64,000 nt of DNA from Candidatus Caldilinea saccharophila (GCA_016710365.1 JADJVW010000030.1:28298-92297); one strand, 5' to 3'; shown: positions 42,946-51,342, counted from the first letter of the stretch. Notes: generated from the sequence alone by a model not told the origin. A program made the numbers and translations.

Positions 42946-44777
42946 ACCAGCACCTCCTCCAGACCGCCCTGCAGCAGCCGCGCAAACCGCGAGTCTGGCT
43001 GTGCGACGAGCTCGCGGCGCGACCCATATTCGACCACGCAACCATTTTCTAGCATCAGGATGTCGTCGGCGCGGCGGAGCGTGTGCAGCCGATGGGCGAC
43101 GATCACGGCGGTGCGGTTGCGCAACAGGCGGTCGAGGGCGGACTCCAGCCGCTGTTCGGTGATGGGATCGAGCCGCGACGCGGCCTCATCCAGGATGACC
43201 AGGCCGGGGTCGCGCAGGAGCAGGCGCGTAAACGCCAGCAACTGCGCCTCCCCCGCGGAAAAGCCGCGTCCACCTGTCGCCAGCACTGTGTCCAGCCCGG
43301 CCGGCATGGCGCGCACCCAGTCGTGCAACCCCAACTCGGCCAGCGCCGCCTCGATGCGCGTATCTGAGATCTGGGCGTCGAAGAGGGTGATGTTGTCGCG
43401 CAGGCTGGCCTGAAACAATTGGACGTCCTGCGTCACGACGCCGACGCGCCGGCGCAGATCGGGCAGCGGAACCGTGCGCAGAGCCGCGCCGCCAAGCCGA
43501 ATCAGCCCCGTGCTGGGATCGTACAGCCGATAGAGCAGCCGCGTCAGCGTTGTCTTGCCGCTGCCGGTGCGCCCGATCACGCCCAGAATGCGACCGGGCG
43601 GAAGGTCGAAAGTGATGTTGTGTAATGTCGGTGCTCGCAGCGCGGGAGGAAGGGGATTAGGGGATTGGGAAACTGGGAGAGGGGGAGATTGGACAGCCTC
43701 TTTGCGCGTTTGGTTCTCGTCTTCCACATCCGCGTAAGTGAAGCTGATGGCTTCCACAGCCACGGCCAGCGCGCCGGGCGGCAATATCTGTTGACCCGTG
43801 CTGGCAATTTGTGGCTGCAAGCGCAGTAAGTCGTTGACGCGGCGCACGCCGACGGTCGCGTGCTGAAGCACCTCCCCCTGGTCGCGCAGCGCGTCGAGCG
43901 GCTCGGCCAGCATCCCCACGTAATAAACCAGCACAAACGCCGCGCCGATGCTCAGTTCGCCCCGCACGTAGAGATAGGCGCCAAGCGCCAACCCCAACCC
44001 ATACCCCACTACGTAGAGAAAATTCGTCGCCGCGTAGCCGAACGCCTGCGCCATATCTCCCGCGCGCATCTTCTCGGTCAGGGCGCGCATGTAGGCATAG
44101 AGGCGATAGAGCACGAAAGGCTCGGCGCCCACCCCGCGCAGGTCTTCGGCGCCCGCGTAGTGCTCCTCGATAAAGCCCATTTGCTCGCCCCACGCGGTGC
44201 GCGCCGCATTCCAGCGGACGACGCCGATGCGCTGCACGTAGACCAGCACAAGCCCGGTCACCGCAACGTAGATCATCAAGGCGGCGCCGGCCATCAGATT
44301 GATGCGCAGCACCAGCACCAGCACAGCGCCGATGAGCAACACATTGGCCGCCACGCGCACGAGGAATTGCGCAAAAAAATCGCCCAGCGCGCTGACATCC
44401 CCGTCGACGCGCTCGATGAGGGCGCCGGGCGTGTGCGCCTTGTGAAAGGGCATATCCAGCCGCAGCAGGTGACGGAGCAGGTCGGCGCGCAGCAAGTTGG
44501 TCGCACGCCAGCCGACATCCAGGCTCAACGCGACCGCGGCCAGCGTCAGTCCATGCTGCGCCAGGCCGACTAGCAGATAGAGAAGCGCCGCCGCGATCAG
44601 CAAGGGCGTGGCGCCTGTGCTTTGCGTTGCATCGATGAAATAGCGGATGATCTGAGGATTGAGCAGTTGCAATCCGATCCCCACCAGAATGAGGACGGAC
44701 AACAACAGAACGCGCCGCCATTGTGGGCGCAGATAGATGCCAAGCACACGCTGGTGCTCGGCCAGTGGAAAGTGCAT
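42942..44777 (-). CDS. ABC exporter subunit with repeat-derived insert
   Basis: 611 residues, intact. Exporter membrane domain to about 320, then the ATPase with GVIGRTGSGKTTLTRLLYRL (Walker A), GGRGFSAGEAQLLAFTRLLL (signature region, here FSAGE instead of LSGGQ), LVILDEAASRLDP (Walker B with Glu) and VIVAHRLHTL. Between the first ATPase strand (SFTYADVEDEN) and HNITFDLPPG, about 26 residues are inserted (KEAVQSPPLPVSQSPNPLPP). Their DNA is a GGGAGATTGG-type simple repeat. Partner of the next gene; the catalytic Glu here complements the degenerate site there. Substrate unknown. Confidence 0.92.
   Translation of the reverse strand: MHFPLAEHQRVLGIYLRPQWRRVLLLSVLILVGIGLQLLNPQIIRYFIDATQSTGATPLLIAAALLYLLVGLAQHGLTLAAVALSLDVGWRATNLLRADLLRHLLRLDMPFHKAHTPGALIERVDGDVSALGDFFAQFLVRVAANVLLIGAVLVLVLRINLMAGAALMIYVAVTGLVLVYVQRIGVVRWNAARTAWGEQMGFIEEHYAGAEDLRGVGAEPFVLYRLYAYMRALTEKMRAGDMAQAFGYAATNFLYVVGYGLGLALGAYLYVRGELSIGAAFVLVYYVGMLAEPLDALRDQGEVLQHATVGVRRVNDLLRLQPQIASTGQQILPPGALAVAVEAISFTYADVEDENQTRKEAVQSPPLPVSQSPNPLPPALRAPTLHNITFDLPPGRILGVIGRTGSGKTTLTRLLYRLYDPSTGLIRLGGAALRTVPLPDLRRRVGVVTQDVQLFQASLRDNITLFDAQISDTRIEAALAELGLHDWVRAMPAGLDTVLATGGRGFSAGEAQLLAFTRLLLRDPGLVILDEAASRLDPITEQRLESALDRLLRNRTAVIVAHRLHTLRRADDILMLENGCVVEYGSRRELVAQPDSRFARLLQGGLEEVLV
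43640..43705. repeat. GGATTGG-type simple repeat inside an ABC exporter gene
   Basis: The plus strand reads GGGGATTAGGGGATTGGGAA, then GGGAGAGGGGGAGATTGGAC. On the coding strand it gives QSPPLPVSQSPNPLPP. The same repeat family and reading frame occur inside rsmA at 50795-50895. Confidence 0.8.
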
Positions 44778-44994
44778 ACGAACCTCGCTTGGTTGAACAG
44801 ATAAACAGAAACGAACCGCCTATGCCCGCGTCATCGGTTCAACCAAAAGCCTGTCCATTTCCCATCATCGTTCTCCGCGGCAGCGGTGTGATGGAGTTGA
44901 TACAACCCAACGCCAGACGCGTCAAAATGGAGCAGGCGCGTAGCCTCCTCTGGCGCGTCTGGGCGTTGCAGCCGATCAGGTAGAAACTGTTTGA

Positions 44995-45245
44995 AAGGCC
45001 CTACCACAAAGCCACAAAGGGCGCAAAGAGGCACGAAGTGCGCGCTCCAAATAGACGCTTTCACGTGCTGCTTTGCGCCGCTTAGCGTGCTTCGCAACTT
45101 TGTGGTTACTTTTCAAACACTCTCTTAGTAATGGACAGTCAGTAGTTCACGATTTGGTCTCACACGAAGTCACAAAGTTAAAGATAGCGTCCTTTGTGCT
45201 CTTTGCGGCTTTGTGTGAGTTTCGTGAAGTACTGACACTTCATTC
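44995..45245. repeat. CACAAAG dispersed repeats, two blocks
   Basis: Block one reads CCACAAAGCCACAAAGGGCG with AACTTTGTGGTTACTTTTCA as its inverted partner. Block two (45143-45235) reads CACGATTTGGTCTCACACGA to GTGAGTTTCGTGAAGTACTG and is nearly identical to 5004-5100. Both lie in a 960-bp spacer upstream of the ABC exporter. Confidence 0.75.
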
Positions 45246-45263
45246 GGGAATGGGCGCGTCTGC

Positions 45264-45329
45264 CTAGACAGCCGCGTCCACAGCGATGACGGTGCAGCGC
45301 ACAAAACGAAGGGGCATAAAAGTTGACAT
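45264..45329 (-). CDS. Very small ORF (21 codons) with its own promoter
   Basis: MSTFMPLRFVRCTVIAVDAA and a final Val. CAAGGAGAATC stands before the ATG at a good distance, and a sound promoter lies 75 bp upstream. A leader RNA or leader peptide is possible, but nothing on the same strand downstream is evidently controlled by it. The frame is open back to 45467. No family known. Confidence 0.4.
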   Translation of the reverse strand: MSTFMPLRFVRCTVIAVDAAV

Positions 45330-45404
45330 AAGCGAAGATTCTCCTTGAATAAGAGTGACGCCGCGGCGTAAATTGATGAATTTGCCGTCTGGTGAATCGG
45401 CGTG

Positions 45405-45434
45405 AGTATACAGTCTGGGAAGATTTGGCGTCAA
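45405..45434 (-). promoter_or_regulatory. Sigma-70-type promoter for the 21-codon ORF
   Basis: On the minus strand TTGACG (45434-45429), an 18-nt spacer and TATACT (45410-45405). The transcript would have a leader of about 70 nt before the ATG at 45329. Confidence 0.6.
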
Positions 45435-45544
45435 GTCTCCCCAAAAACCTGGGAGAGATGACCACAAATTTGGCAGGTGTGTACATCACAGCAATCAACC
45501 GCTGTCAACAGACCGTTTTCAGCAAGCAATGATAGAATCTTGCG

Positions 45545-45602
45545 TAAAGGATTATGAATCGCTTTTCTCTGCGCACCTCTGCGCCTCTGCGTCAAAGCTG
45601 TT
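45545..45602. repeat. CTCTGCG-type dispersed repeat
   Basis: GCTTTTCTCTGCGCACCTCT and CTGCGCCTCTGCGTCAAAGC, the inverse of the unit at 805-862. It lies 155 bp before the CcmC-like gene, with no gene between. Confidence 0.7.
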
Positions 45603-45757
45603 TGGGTCAACCGGCTCTCGTGTGGTTACGTGCCGGGGACGGGCTGATCGCTGTCTGCTCGACCGAAGCACCGCAAGCCCGCCCCCGGCACGTAAGACCC
45701 GACCACATGAATTCCGGTTGAGCCATCTGTTTTTTACATCAGGAAAGGAAGCCCGCT

Positions 45758-46405
45758 ATGCAGCCGTCCACACAATCCATGACGCCAGATCGTCCGCGCT
45801 GGGCGCCGTTGGCCTTGACCGCGCTTGGCTTCGCCGGGTTGGCCGCGGCGCTGTGGTTGATCCCGCCGGAGCAAACGCTGGGCAACGTCATCAAGGTGAT
45901 CTTCCTGCACGGGGCGTTGGTGCGCGTGGCGCTGCTGGTCTTTGGCGCCGCGGGCGTGCTTAGTTTGGGATTTCTGCTGTCACGTCGCGTTGCGCTCTTT
46001 GCGTGGGCCATGGCAACGCAAAAGGGTGCTGTAACCTTGTGGATCCTCTATGTATTGACCAGCATCATCTCGACGCGGCTCAGTTGGGGCGAGTGGATCG
46101 CTTGGGAGGAGCCGCGCGTGCGCGCCAGTATCCATGTGCTCTGGTTCAGCATTGCCTGCCTGTTGCTCGTATTGTGGATGGGCAATCGTTACGTCGCGGC
46201 GGCTGTCAATGTGCTCGTAACCGGCGTCACCTGGGCGCTGATTCGCGGCGCCACGATCATCCGCCATCCCTTCGACCCGATTGGTTCATCTGGTTCGGAC
46301 GCCTATCAGACGCTTTACTGGGTCATGGTGGCGGCCTTGATGGTGCTGGCTTTCATGCTGGTGCGTTGGCTGCACAAGATGGAGACACAAAATTTAGCAG
46401 GATGA
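45758..46405 (+). CDS. Integral membrane protein resembling CcmC/CcsA
   Basis: 215 residues, six predicted helices. VIFLHGALVRVALLVFGAAG and LSWGEWIAWEEPRVRASIHV are placed like the HVPSAW helix and the WGTWWVWD haem-handling motif of CcmC. The family Trp-rich signature is altered (WIAWEEPR), so haem binding is doubtful. No ccmB, ccmF or other cytochrome c genes are near. It overlaps the convergent F420-type gene by 12 bp. The start at 45758 lies near AGGAAAGGAAG. Confidence 0.6.
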   Translation: MQPSTQSMTPDRPRWAPLALTALGFAGLAAALWLIPPEQTLGNVIKVIFLHGALVRVALLVFGAAGVLSLGFLLSRRVALFAWAMATQKGAVTLWILYVLTSIISTRLSWGEWIAWEEPRVRASIHVLWFSIACLLLVLWMGNRYVAAAVNVLVTGVTWALIRGATIIRHPFDPIGSSGSDAYQTLYWVMVAALMVLAFMLVRWLHKMETQNLAG

Positions 46406-46993
46406 GCATCCCGTTCTGCGGCGCAGCACAAGGGCCGCGGCCAAGATCAGTGTGGCCAGCGGCCACACCCAGGCCAGATCGCCCGGCCCATCCGCGCCTG
46501 TGCGCGCCTCCGTGCAGCGAATGCGGATGAGGCGATAGTCGGCGGTGGCGGCCAGCAACGCGGCGTCACTCATGTGGGCGGCGTTGATGCCGGCGACGCG
46601 TGCGGCGAAGCCACTGTTGATCAGCACCTGACGTAGTATGGGCGCCTTCTGCGCGAACGGCAGTTCGGTCACGTCATCGGCGACGCCGGCATACCAGCCG
46701 GAAGGCAGCCACACCTCCACTGCTGGATTGACGAGCAGATTTTGGCGCCAATCCGCGCGGCTGCCAAAGCCTGACACACAGTACACGTCACCATCGATCA
46801 AGGCATAGTTGACCGGCGTGCGACGGCGGCGTCCACTCTTGCGCCCCGTGTGCACGAGCACCATGATGCAGCCCGTGAGCTCGGCGCGATTCGCTACGGG
46901 GCCTAGACCCAGCCGCCAGTGCAGCACCATGTACTTGTTTAGCCATTTGAACGCCTTACGCAACCATTCCTCAGCAGTCGATTGACTCGACAT
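46394..46993 (-). CDS. DDN-family (F420/deazaflavin-dependent) nitroreductase with C-terminal membrane segment
   Basis: 199 residues. IMVLVHTGRKSGRRRRTPVN, YCVSGFGSRADWRQNLLVNP and VEVWLPSGWYAGVADDVTEL are typical of the deazaflavin-dependent nitroreductase (DDN) split beta-barrel, which uses reduced F420. Residues 1-150 form that domain. The last 25 (LAWVWPLATLILAAALVLRR) form a membrane helix not found in most relatives, so the enzyme may be tethered to the membrane. F420 dependence is inferred from the family. Confidence 0.88.
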   Translation of the reverse strand: MSSQSTAEEWLRKAFKWLNKYMVLHWRLGLGPVANRAELTGCIMVLVHTGRKSGRRRRTPVNYALIDGDVYCVSGFGSRADWRQNLLVNPAVEVWLPSGWYAGVADDVTELPFAQKAPILRQVLINSGFAARVAGINAAHMSDAALLAATADYRLIRIRCTEARTGADGPGDLAWVWPLATLILAAALVLRRRTGCSSC

Positions 46994-47212
46994 TCCAGTT
47001 CTCCTCGTCGGTTTCCCTACAGGTGTGGGGTTTTTTGCCTATTGACTGTGTCGCACAACACCGCCGTGAACACTCACTGCTTTTACGATAAACCCTGCAA
47101 CTCAGCCAATTATCCCATCGAAGATGGGCGCTATAGTGTTTGCTTGTCAGTGCAGCGACCTATATCGTATCGTACAGTTTGTTAACCTGAGTATATACCA
47201 AAGAGAAGCGTC

Positions 47213-47329
47213 ATGAGTTCCGCACCCATCATCATTTTGTTGTTGATTGCTTTGGCGCTGACGCAGTGGTTGCCGTTGTTACCGGAGCAGACGCAAGCCG
47301 AACAGACGGAAGTGATCGAGCCTGATTAA
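47213..47329 (+). CDS. Small membrane protein, 38 residues
   Basis: MSSAPIIILLLIALALTQWL, then PLLPEQTQAEQTEVIEPD. One transmembrane helix with an acidic C-terminal tail. AGAGAAGCG precedes the ATG by a few bases. It lies alone between the DDN gene and an MFS gene, 64 bp before the latter on the same strand, and could be a small partner of it. Composition (helix plus acid tail) makes chance unlikely, but no homologue is known to me. Confidence 0.55.
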   Translation: MSSAPIIILLLIALALTQWLPLLPEQTQAEQTEVIEPD

Positions 47330-47392
47330 AGCATCCCCCACACGTCTCCCGCTAGATTTGATCGCAAAACTCGGTCGCAGTATCATAATCGG

Positions 47393-48742
47393 ATGGATTC
47401 CGAAACTCTACCTTCACGCATTCATAACGCCTATTTCTTTCAAGCTTTCAATGCCGTTTCGTGGCAGATCTGCTTGGGCAGCCCGTTGATTCTGTTTGCT
47501 CGCGAGTTGGGCGCGCCGGCGGTCGTGCTGGGGCTGCTGGCCGGCCTGGCGCCGTTGACCTCCACGCTGCAATTACTCGTGGCGCCTCACGCCGAACGCA
47601 TCGGCTACCGCAAGTTGATGGTGAGCGGCTGGTCGTCGCGGGTGGTCATGTTGATATTCTTGACGCTGCTGCCGCTGTCAGTGGCCTTCTTGCCGGCCAC
47701 CGCCGTGATTGTGCTGATGATTCTCATCATGTTCGCCTTCACGGCCTTGCGCGGGGTTGCCACCTGTGCGTGGCTGCCGTGGATCACAGCCATCGTGCCC
47801 AGGGCGGTGCGTGGGGAATATCTCAGCCGCGACCGCACGTTTGTGGGGATTGCCAGCGTTGCTGCCTTAGCCGTGGCCGGGATTTTTCTTTTCGATTATG
47901 GCAACATGGGGGCGTTTACCATCGTTTTTGGACTTAGTTTTCTAGGCGGCGCCATCAGCCTGCACTTTCTGAACCGCATCCCCGAACCCAAAGGCCGGAG
48001 TCTTGGCGATCAACCATTTGTGCGGATGCGCTGGCGCGATCTGCTGCGTGATGGCGCGTTTGTGCGATTGTTGACGTTCGCCGCGATGGTGCAGCTATGC
48101 GTGCTTTCCACGGGGACGTTTATCACCGTGTTTGTGCGCGAGGAAGTGCAAATTCGGGATGGCTATATCCTGTGGATCACGGCCGGCGCCGCGCTGGTCG
48201 GCATTTTTGGCCTGCGCCTCTTGCGCAGGCGGATCGACGGCTTGGGGAGCCGCCCTTTTCTAGGCGTCGTTTTTCTGTGGTGGACGTTTTACTATTTCGC
48301 CTGGTTTATGTTGGCGGCGAACCTGATCGAGGGCGCGGTCCTGCTGGCGCCATTGCTCATGATGATGGCCGGCTTTTTTGCCTCGATTTATGAGCTGTCG
48401 CTGACGCGCCTGTTGATGAACACCGTAGGCGACCGGCCCGGCACGACGCAATACTTCGCGCTGCAATCGGTGATCGTGAGTCTGTTGGCTGGTTTATCGC
48501 CGATCATGTGGGGCTGGATGCTTGACAATCTTCGCAGTGTGCAGCTTGTCATCGGGGGCATGACGCTAAATGCGTACGCGATCTTCTTTGGTATGCAGTG
48601 GTTGCTGCTCTGCGTAGTTTTTGCCGCGTTGCTGCGGGTGAAAGAGGGCAACGCCACGACCACCAAGACGCTCCTCTACCGTGCGCTGGTGGTTGCGCCA
48701 GGCCATCGCTTCTCTGCGCTGACGCACCGCACCCGGTCCTAG
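47393..48742 (+). CDS. MFS-type membrane transporter
   Basis: 449 residues, about 12 helices. The N-terminal half has APHAERIGYRKLMVSGWSSR at the helix 2-3 loop, a weak MFS signature. VATCAWLPWITAIVPRAVRG and GEYLSRDRTFVGIASVAALA follow, and the second half has LLRRRIDGLGSRPFLGVVFL. It ends in TAG at 48742, 18 bp before the convergent Kelch gene. Substrate unknown. I see no closer family than MFS. Confidence 0.85.
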   Translation: MDSETLPSRIHNAYFFQAFNAVSWQICLGSPLILFARELGAPAVVLGLLAGLAPLTSTLQLLVAPHAERIGYRKLMVSGWSSRVVMLIFLTLLPLSVAFLPATAVIVLMILIMFAFTALRGVATCAWLPWITAIVPRAVRGEYLSRDRTFVGIASVAALAVAGIFLFDYGNMGAFTIVFGLSFLGGAISLHFLNRIPEPKGRSLGDQPFVRMRWRDLLRDGAFVRLLTFAAMVQLCVLSTGTFITVFVREEVQIRDGYILWITAGAALVGIFGLRLLRRRIDGLGSRPFLGVVFLWWTFYYFAWFMLAANLIEGAVLLAPLLMMMAGFFASIYELSLTRLLMNTVGDRPGTTQYFALQSVIVSLLAGLSPIMWGWMLDNLRSVQLVIGGMTLNAYAIFFGMQWLLLCVVFAALLRVKEGNATTTKTLLYRALVVAPGHRFSALTHRTRS

Positions 48743-48760
48743 CCAGAGGTGATGCGGACT

Positions 48761-50128
48761 TCAGTCATTACTGATCACAGGCAGGAGCGTGCGGAACGAA
48801 CTCTGATATTCGAGATGGCTGTCGATGTAATCGCCCGCCCATCCACCGGTGATGTAAATTTGACCGTCAAAGCCGACCGCCGCAAGATTACGCCATTCCC
48901 CCTGGATTGGCGACGGAAAATTGCTCCATGAATTTGTCGAAAGATCATACCGCTCCAGGTTGACCAGGGATTGCTTCCAGCCGCCGCCAAGCGCATACAA
49001 GGCCACGCCATCGTAGACGAGCGCCAGCCCCCCGCGCGGCGCCGCCATCGGCGTCAATTCGCGGGTTTCGCCCGTAAGAGGTGAGAAAAGTTCGAGCAAC
49101 TTCAGTTCGCGCTCGCCATCATAGCCGCCGGCGACGTAAATATCCCCACGCACCGCCGACGCGCCCAGAAAGGCGCGTCCTTTTGCGAGGCGTCCTACCA
49201 GTTCCCAACCCGCGCGCGCGCCTGGTGTGTAGCGCCAGATTTCATCGCGCATGTTGTGACCATCCCACCCGCCAATCAGATAAAGCGAGTCGTCGTCTGC
49301 CACCAGCCCCGCCCCGGCGATTGGGTAGGGCAATTTATTGACGACTCTCCACTGGTTGAATAGCTCGTCGTACCCCAATAATTGATCTGAAATTACCGGG
49401 TCGCCTGCAGCAGCGGATGGTCTGCTGCTACCGCCCGCAACATAGAGCGTCTGCCCCAGCGTTGTGGCGGCGAGATTGGCGAGAGGCATTGGCAGCGATT
49501 CCAGCGGGAGCCAACTGCTGCTTGGCTGGTCAAAGAACATCACGTCGTCCAGCGCGGCGCCCGCGCCGGTCTCGCCCCCCAAAAGCACGCGCCGCCCGTC
49601 ATATATCACCAGCGCGTGGCGACCCAGCGGTTGACGCAGCGGCGTGCGCATCTGCCAGCGCGGTTCGAGTTGTGCGGCTGGCGGCGCGGTTGCCGGCTGG
49701 TCGGCATTGGTGAGGAGATCGGTGGCGTCGGTCATCAAGGCGCCGACATAGGGCGCAGCCAGGAACAGCAGACAGCACGCCAGCGCGCCCACCAGGTAGA
49801 AGCGCTGCCATGCGGCAAAGCGCGGCCGCGCATCGCTGAGGGGAGCGGGTTCTGGAGTCGGCGGCGGCCCCATTTCTTCGGTGGCTGCCACCACCGCGCC
49901 AGGCACAACGATCCATCCATGTTGCACCAGCATCATCGACGCTTCGGTGCGGCTGTTTACTTGCAGTTTCTCAAAGATGTTGCGCAGATGCACTTTGACG
50001 GTGTGGGGGCTGATCACCAGGTCGCGGGCGATCTCGGCGTTGCTGGCCCCGGTTGCCAACAAGCGCGCCACTTCCATTTCGCGCTCGCTCAGCGGGTTGT
50101 CGGCTGGCAGTCCATCGCGTTCTGTCAT
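48761..50128 (-). CDS. Membrane-tethered LuxR-type regulator with extracellular Kelch propeller
   Basis: 455 residues. Residues 8-75 are a LuxR/NarL helix-turn-helix (LSEREMEVARLLATGASNAE, IARDLVISPHTVKVHLRNIF, EKLQVNSRTEA). A membrane helix lies near 108-130 (FYLVGALACCLLFLAAPYVG). The rest carries about six Kelch repeats with the Gly-Gly signature (LYVAGGSS, LYLIGGWDG, IYVAGGYDG, LYALGGGW, IYITGGWAG), a beta-propeller outside the cell. The tail is FRTLLPVISND. The plan is that of one-component regulators such as ToxR and CadC: outside ligand, inside DNA binding, but with a propeller sensor. Target genes unknown. Confidence 0.92.
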   Translation of the reverse strand: MTERDGLPADNPLSEREMEVARLLATGASNAEIARDLVISPHTVKVHLRNIFEKLQVNSRTEASMMLVQHGWIVVPGAVVAATEEMGPPPTPEPAPLSDARPRFAAWQRFYLVGALACCLLFLAAPYVGALMTDATDLLTNADQPATAPPAAQLEPRWQMRTPLRQPLGRHALVIYDGRRVLLGGETGAGAALDDVMFFDQPSSSWLPLESLPMPLANLAATTLGQTLYVAGGSSRPSAAAGDPVISDQLLGYDELFNQWRVVNKLPYPIAGAGLVADDDSLYLIGGWDGHNMRDEIWRYTPGARAGWELVGRLAKGRAFLGASAVRGDIYVAGGYDGERELKLLELFSPLTGETRELTPMAAPRGGLALVYDGVALYALGGGWKQSLVNLERYDLSTNSWSNFPSPIQGEWRNLAAVGFDGQIYITGGWAGDYIDSHLEYQSSFRTLLPVISND

Positions 50129-50189
50129 GCTTCCATTCTACAGAAATTCAGCACGAAGCGAAATTGTGGTAGTTAGCAGCGCTCTGTAA

Positions 50190-50290
50190 CAAGGCTCGAA
50201 GCACACAGAGCGGCGCAAAGAACTGTGTAAAAGAGCTTTGCTCCGGTTCTCTACGCTCCTCTTTGTGCGCCTCGTGACTTCGTGATTGGG
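50190..50290. repeat. Degenerate CACAGAG/GCACAAAG repeat
   Basis: GAAGCACACAGAGCGGCGCA and CTCTTTGTGCGCCTCGTGAC are imperfect inverted arms of the dispersed repeat group. They lie between rsmA and the Kelch regulator, where no gene is seen. Confidence 0.6.
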
Positions 50291-50303
50291 CCGTAGTCAG
50301 GTC

Positions 50304-51206
50304 TTATACGAAGGGCGCCAGCCGGCACAACGCTTCCCATTCCGCCAGGCTGAGCGTCTCGGCGCGCCGCGTCGGGGTGACGCCTGCCTCGTTCAGCCAC
50401 TGGTGCACGGCCGCCTTGTCGAGATTCAGCCCGGCCGCAAGGCTGTTGTGTAGTTGCTTGCGTTTCTGGCTGAAGCCGGCGCGGACCACTTTGAAGAATA
50501 GTTCCGGCGCAATGGCAACGGTCGGCTGCGCGTGCATTTGTAGGCGTAAGATCGCACTGTCCACTTTGGGGCGCGGTTTGAATGCCTCCGCCGGCACGCG
50601 CTGCACGATGTGCGGCTGCGCATAGTATTGCACGCTGACCGCCAGGATCGACAGGTCGCCCGGTGCGGCGCAGATGCGCTGTGCGACTTCCCATTGCACC
50701 ATCAAAACGGCCAGCGACGGAGGATGCGCCGCTTCGAGCAGATGGCGCAGCGCGGCGTTGGTGATGTAGTAGGGAAGATTGGCGACGACTTTGTAGGAGA
50801 CTGGAGATTGGAGATTGGAGATTGAGAGATTGGAGATTGGAGATTGGGAGATTGGGAGATTGGAGATTGTCTCTCCCTCTCCCCTTCTCCCAATCTCCCC
50901 CTCGCGCCCGCAAACTGCGACAAACTCTTCGGGTGCGCGCTCCAGGATGTCGCCGTGGATGATGTGGACGTGGGGCTGCCCGGCGAACTGCTGGCGCAGC
51001 GGCTCGATCAGCCGGTCGTCCAGTTCGACCGCGACCAGACACGCCACCTGTTCGGCCAGCGCTGCCGTCAACACACCCTGGCCGGGGCCGATCTCCAGCA
51101 CCGCATCGGCGGCCGTCAGTTCGGCGGCTTCGAGGATCGGGGCGAGGTAGCGGCGGTCGGCCAGGAAATTCTGGCCGAGCGACTTCTTGGCAGGCGGCCT
51201 GCTCAT
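50304..51206 (-). CDS. rsmA: 16S rRNA dimethyladenosine transferase with repeat-derived insert
   Basis: 300 residues. KKSLGQNFLADRRYL at the start, SAM-binding VLEIGPGQGVLTAALAEQVA, the Asp of HIIHGDILE and the catalytic block VANLPYYITNAAL identify RsmA/KsgA, which dimethylates two adjacent adenines in the 3' end of 16S rRNA. Between residues 102 and 137 an extra low-complexity stretch is inserted (ISNLPISQSPISNLSISNLQ), encoded by a GAGATTGG simple repeat. It sits on a surface loop just before the catalytic NLPYY, where most relatives have a short linker. The frame is kept. The start is at 51206. Confidence 0.95.
   Translation of the reverse strand: MSRPPAKKSLGQNFLADRRYLAPILEAAELTAADAVLEIGPGQGVLTAALAEQVACLVAVELDDRLIEPLRQQFAGQPHVHIIHGDILERAPEEFVAVCGREGEIGRRGEGETISNLPISQSPISNLSISNLQSPVSYKVVANLPYYITNAALRHLLEAAHPPSLAVLMVQWEVAQRICAAPGDLSILAVSVQYYAQPHIVQRVPAEAFKPRPKVDSAILRLQMHAQPTVAIAPELFFKVVRAGFSQKRKQLHNSLAAGLNLDKAAVHQWLNEAGVTPTRRAETLSLAEWEALCRLAPFV
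50795..50895. repeat. GGAGATTGG simple repeat inside rsmA
   Basis: The plus strand reads GGAGATTGGAGATTGGAGAT and variants with GGGAGATTGGGAGATTGG. It translates in frame to ISNLQSP-like repeats inside RsmA. The total in-frame insert is about 35 codons. Confidence 0.9.
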
Positions 51207-51233
51207 GGGATTGGCTCGCTGGGAGAGGAGAAA

Positions 51234-51319
51234 ATAGACCGCGGATTAGACGGATTTGGCGGATACACACGGATTTTTATCCGCGAAAATCCGTCTAATC
51301 CGCCAAATCCGCGGTCTAT
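51234..51319. repeat. ATCCGCGG-type palindrome between rsmA and lepA
   Basis: ATAGACCGCGGATTAGACGG and TTTGGCGGA on the left are answered by TCCGTCTAATCCGCCAAATC and CGCGGTCTAT on the right. The arms are built from GGATTAGAC and GGATTTGGC modules in exchanged order, around ACACACGGATTTTTATCCGCGAAA. It is the only sequence between the two genes. Confidence 0.85.
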
Positions 51320-51342
51320 CAATGTAGGCTCGATGATCTGTG

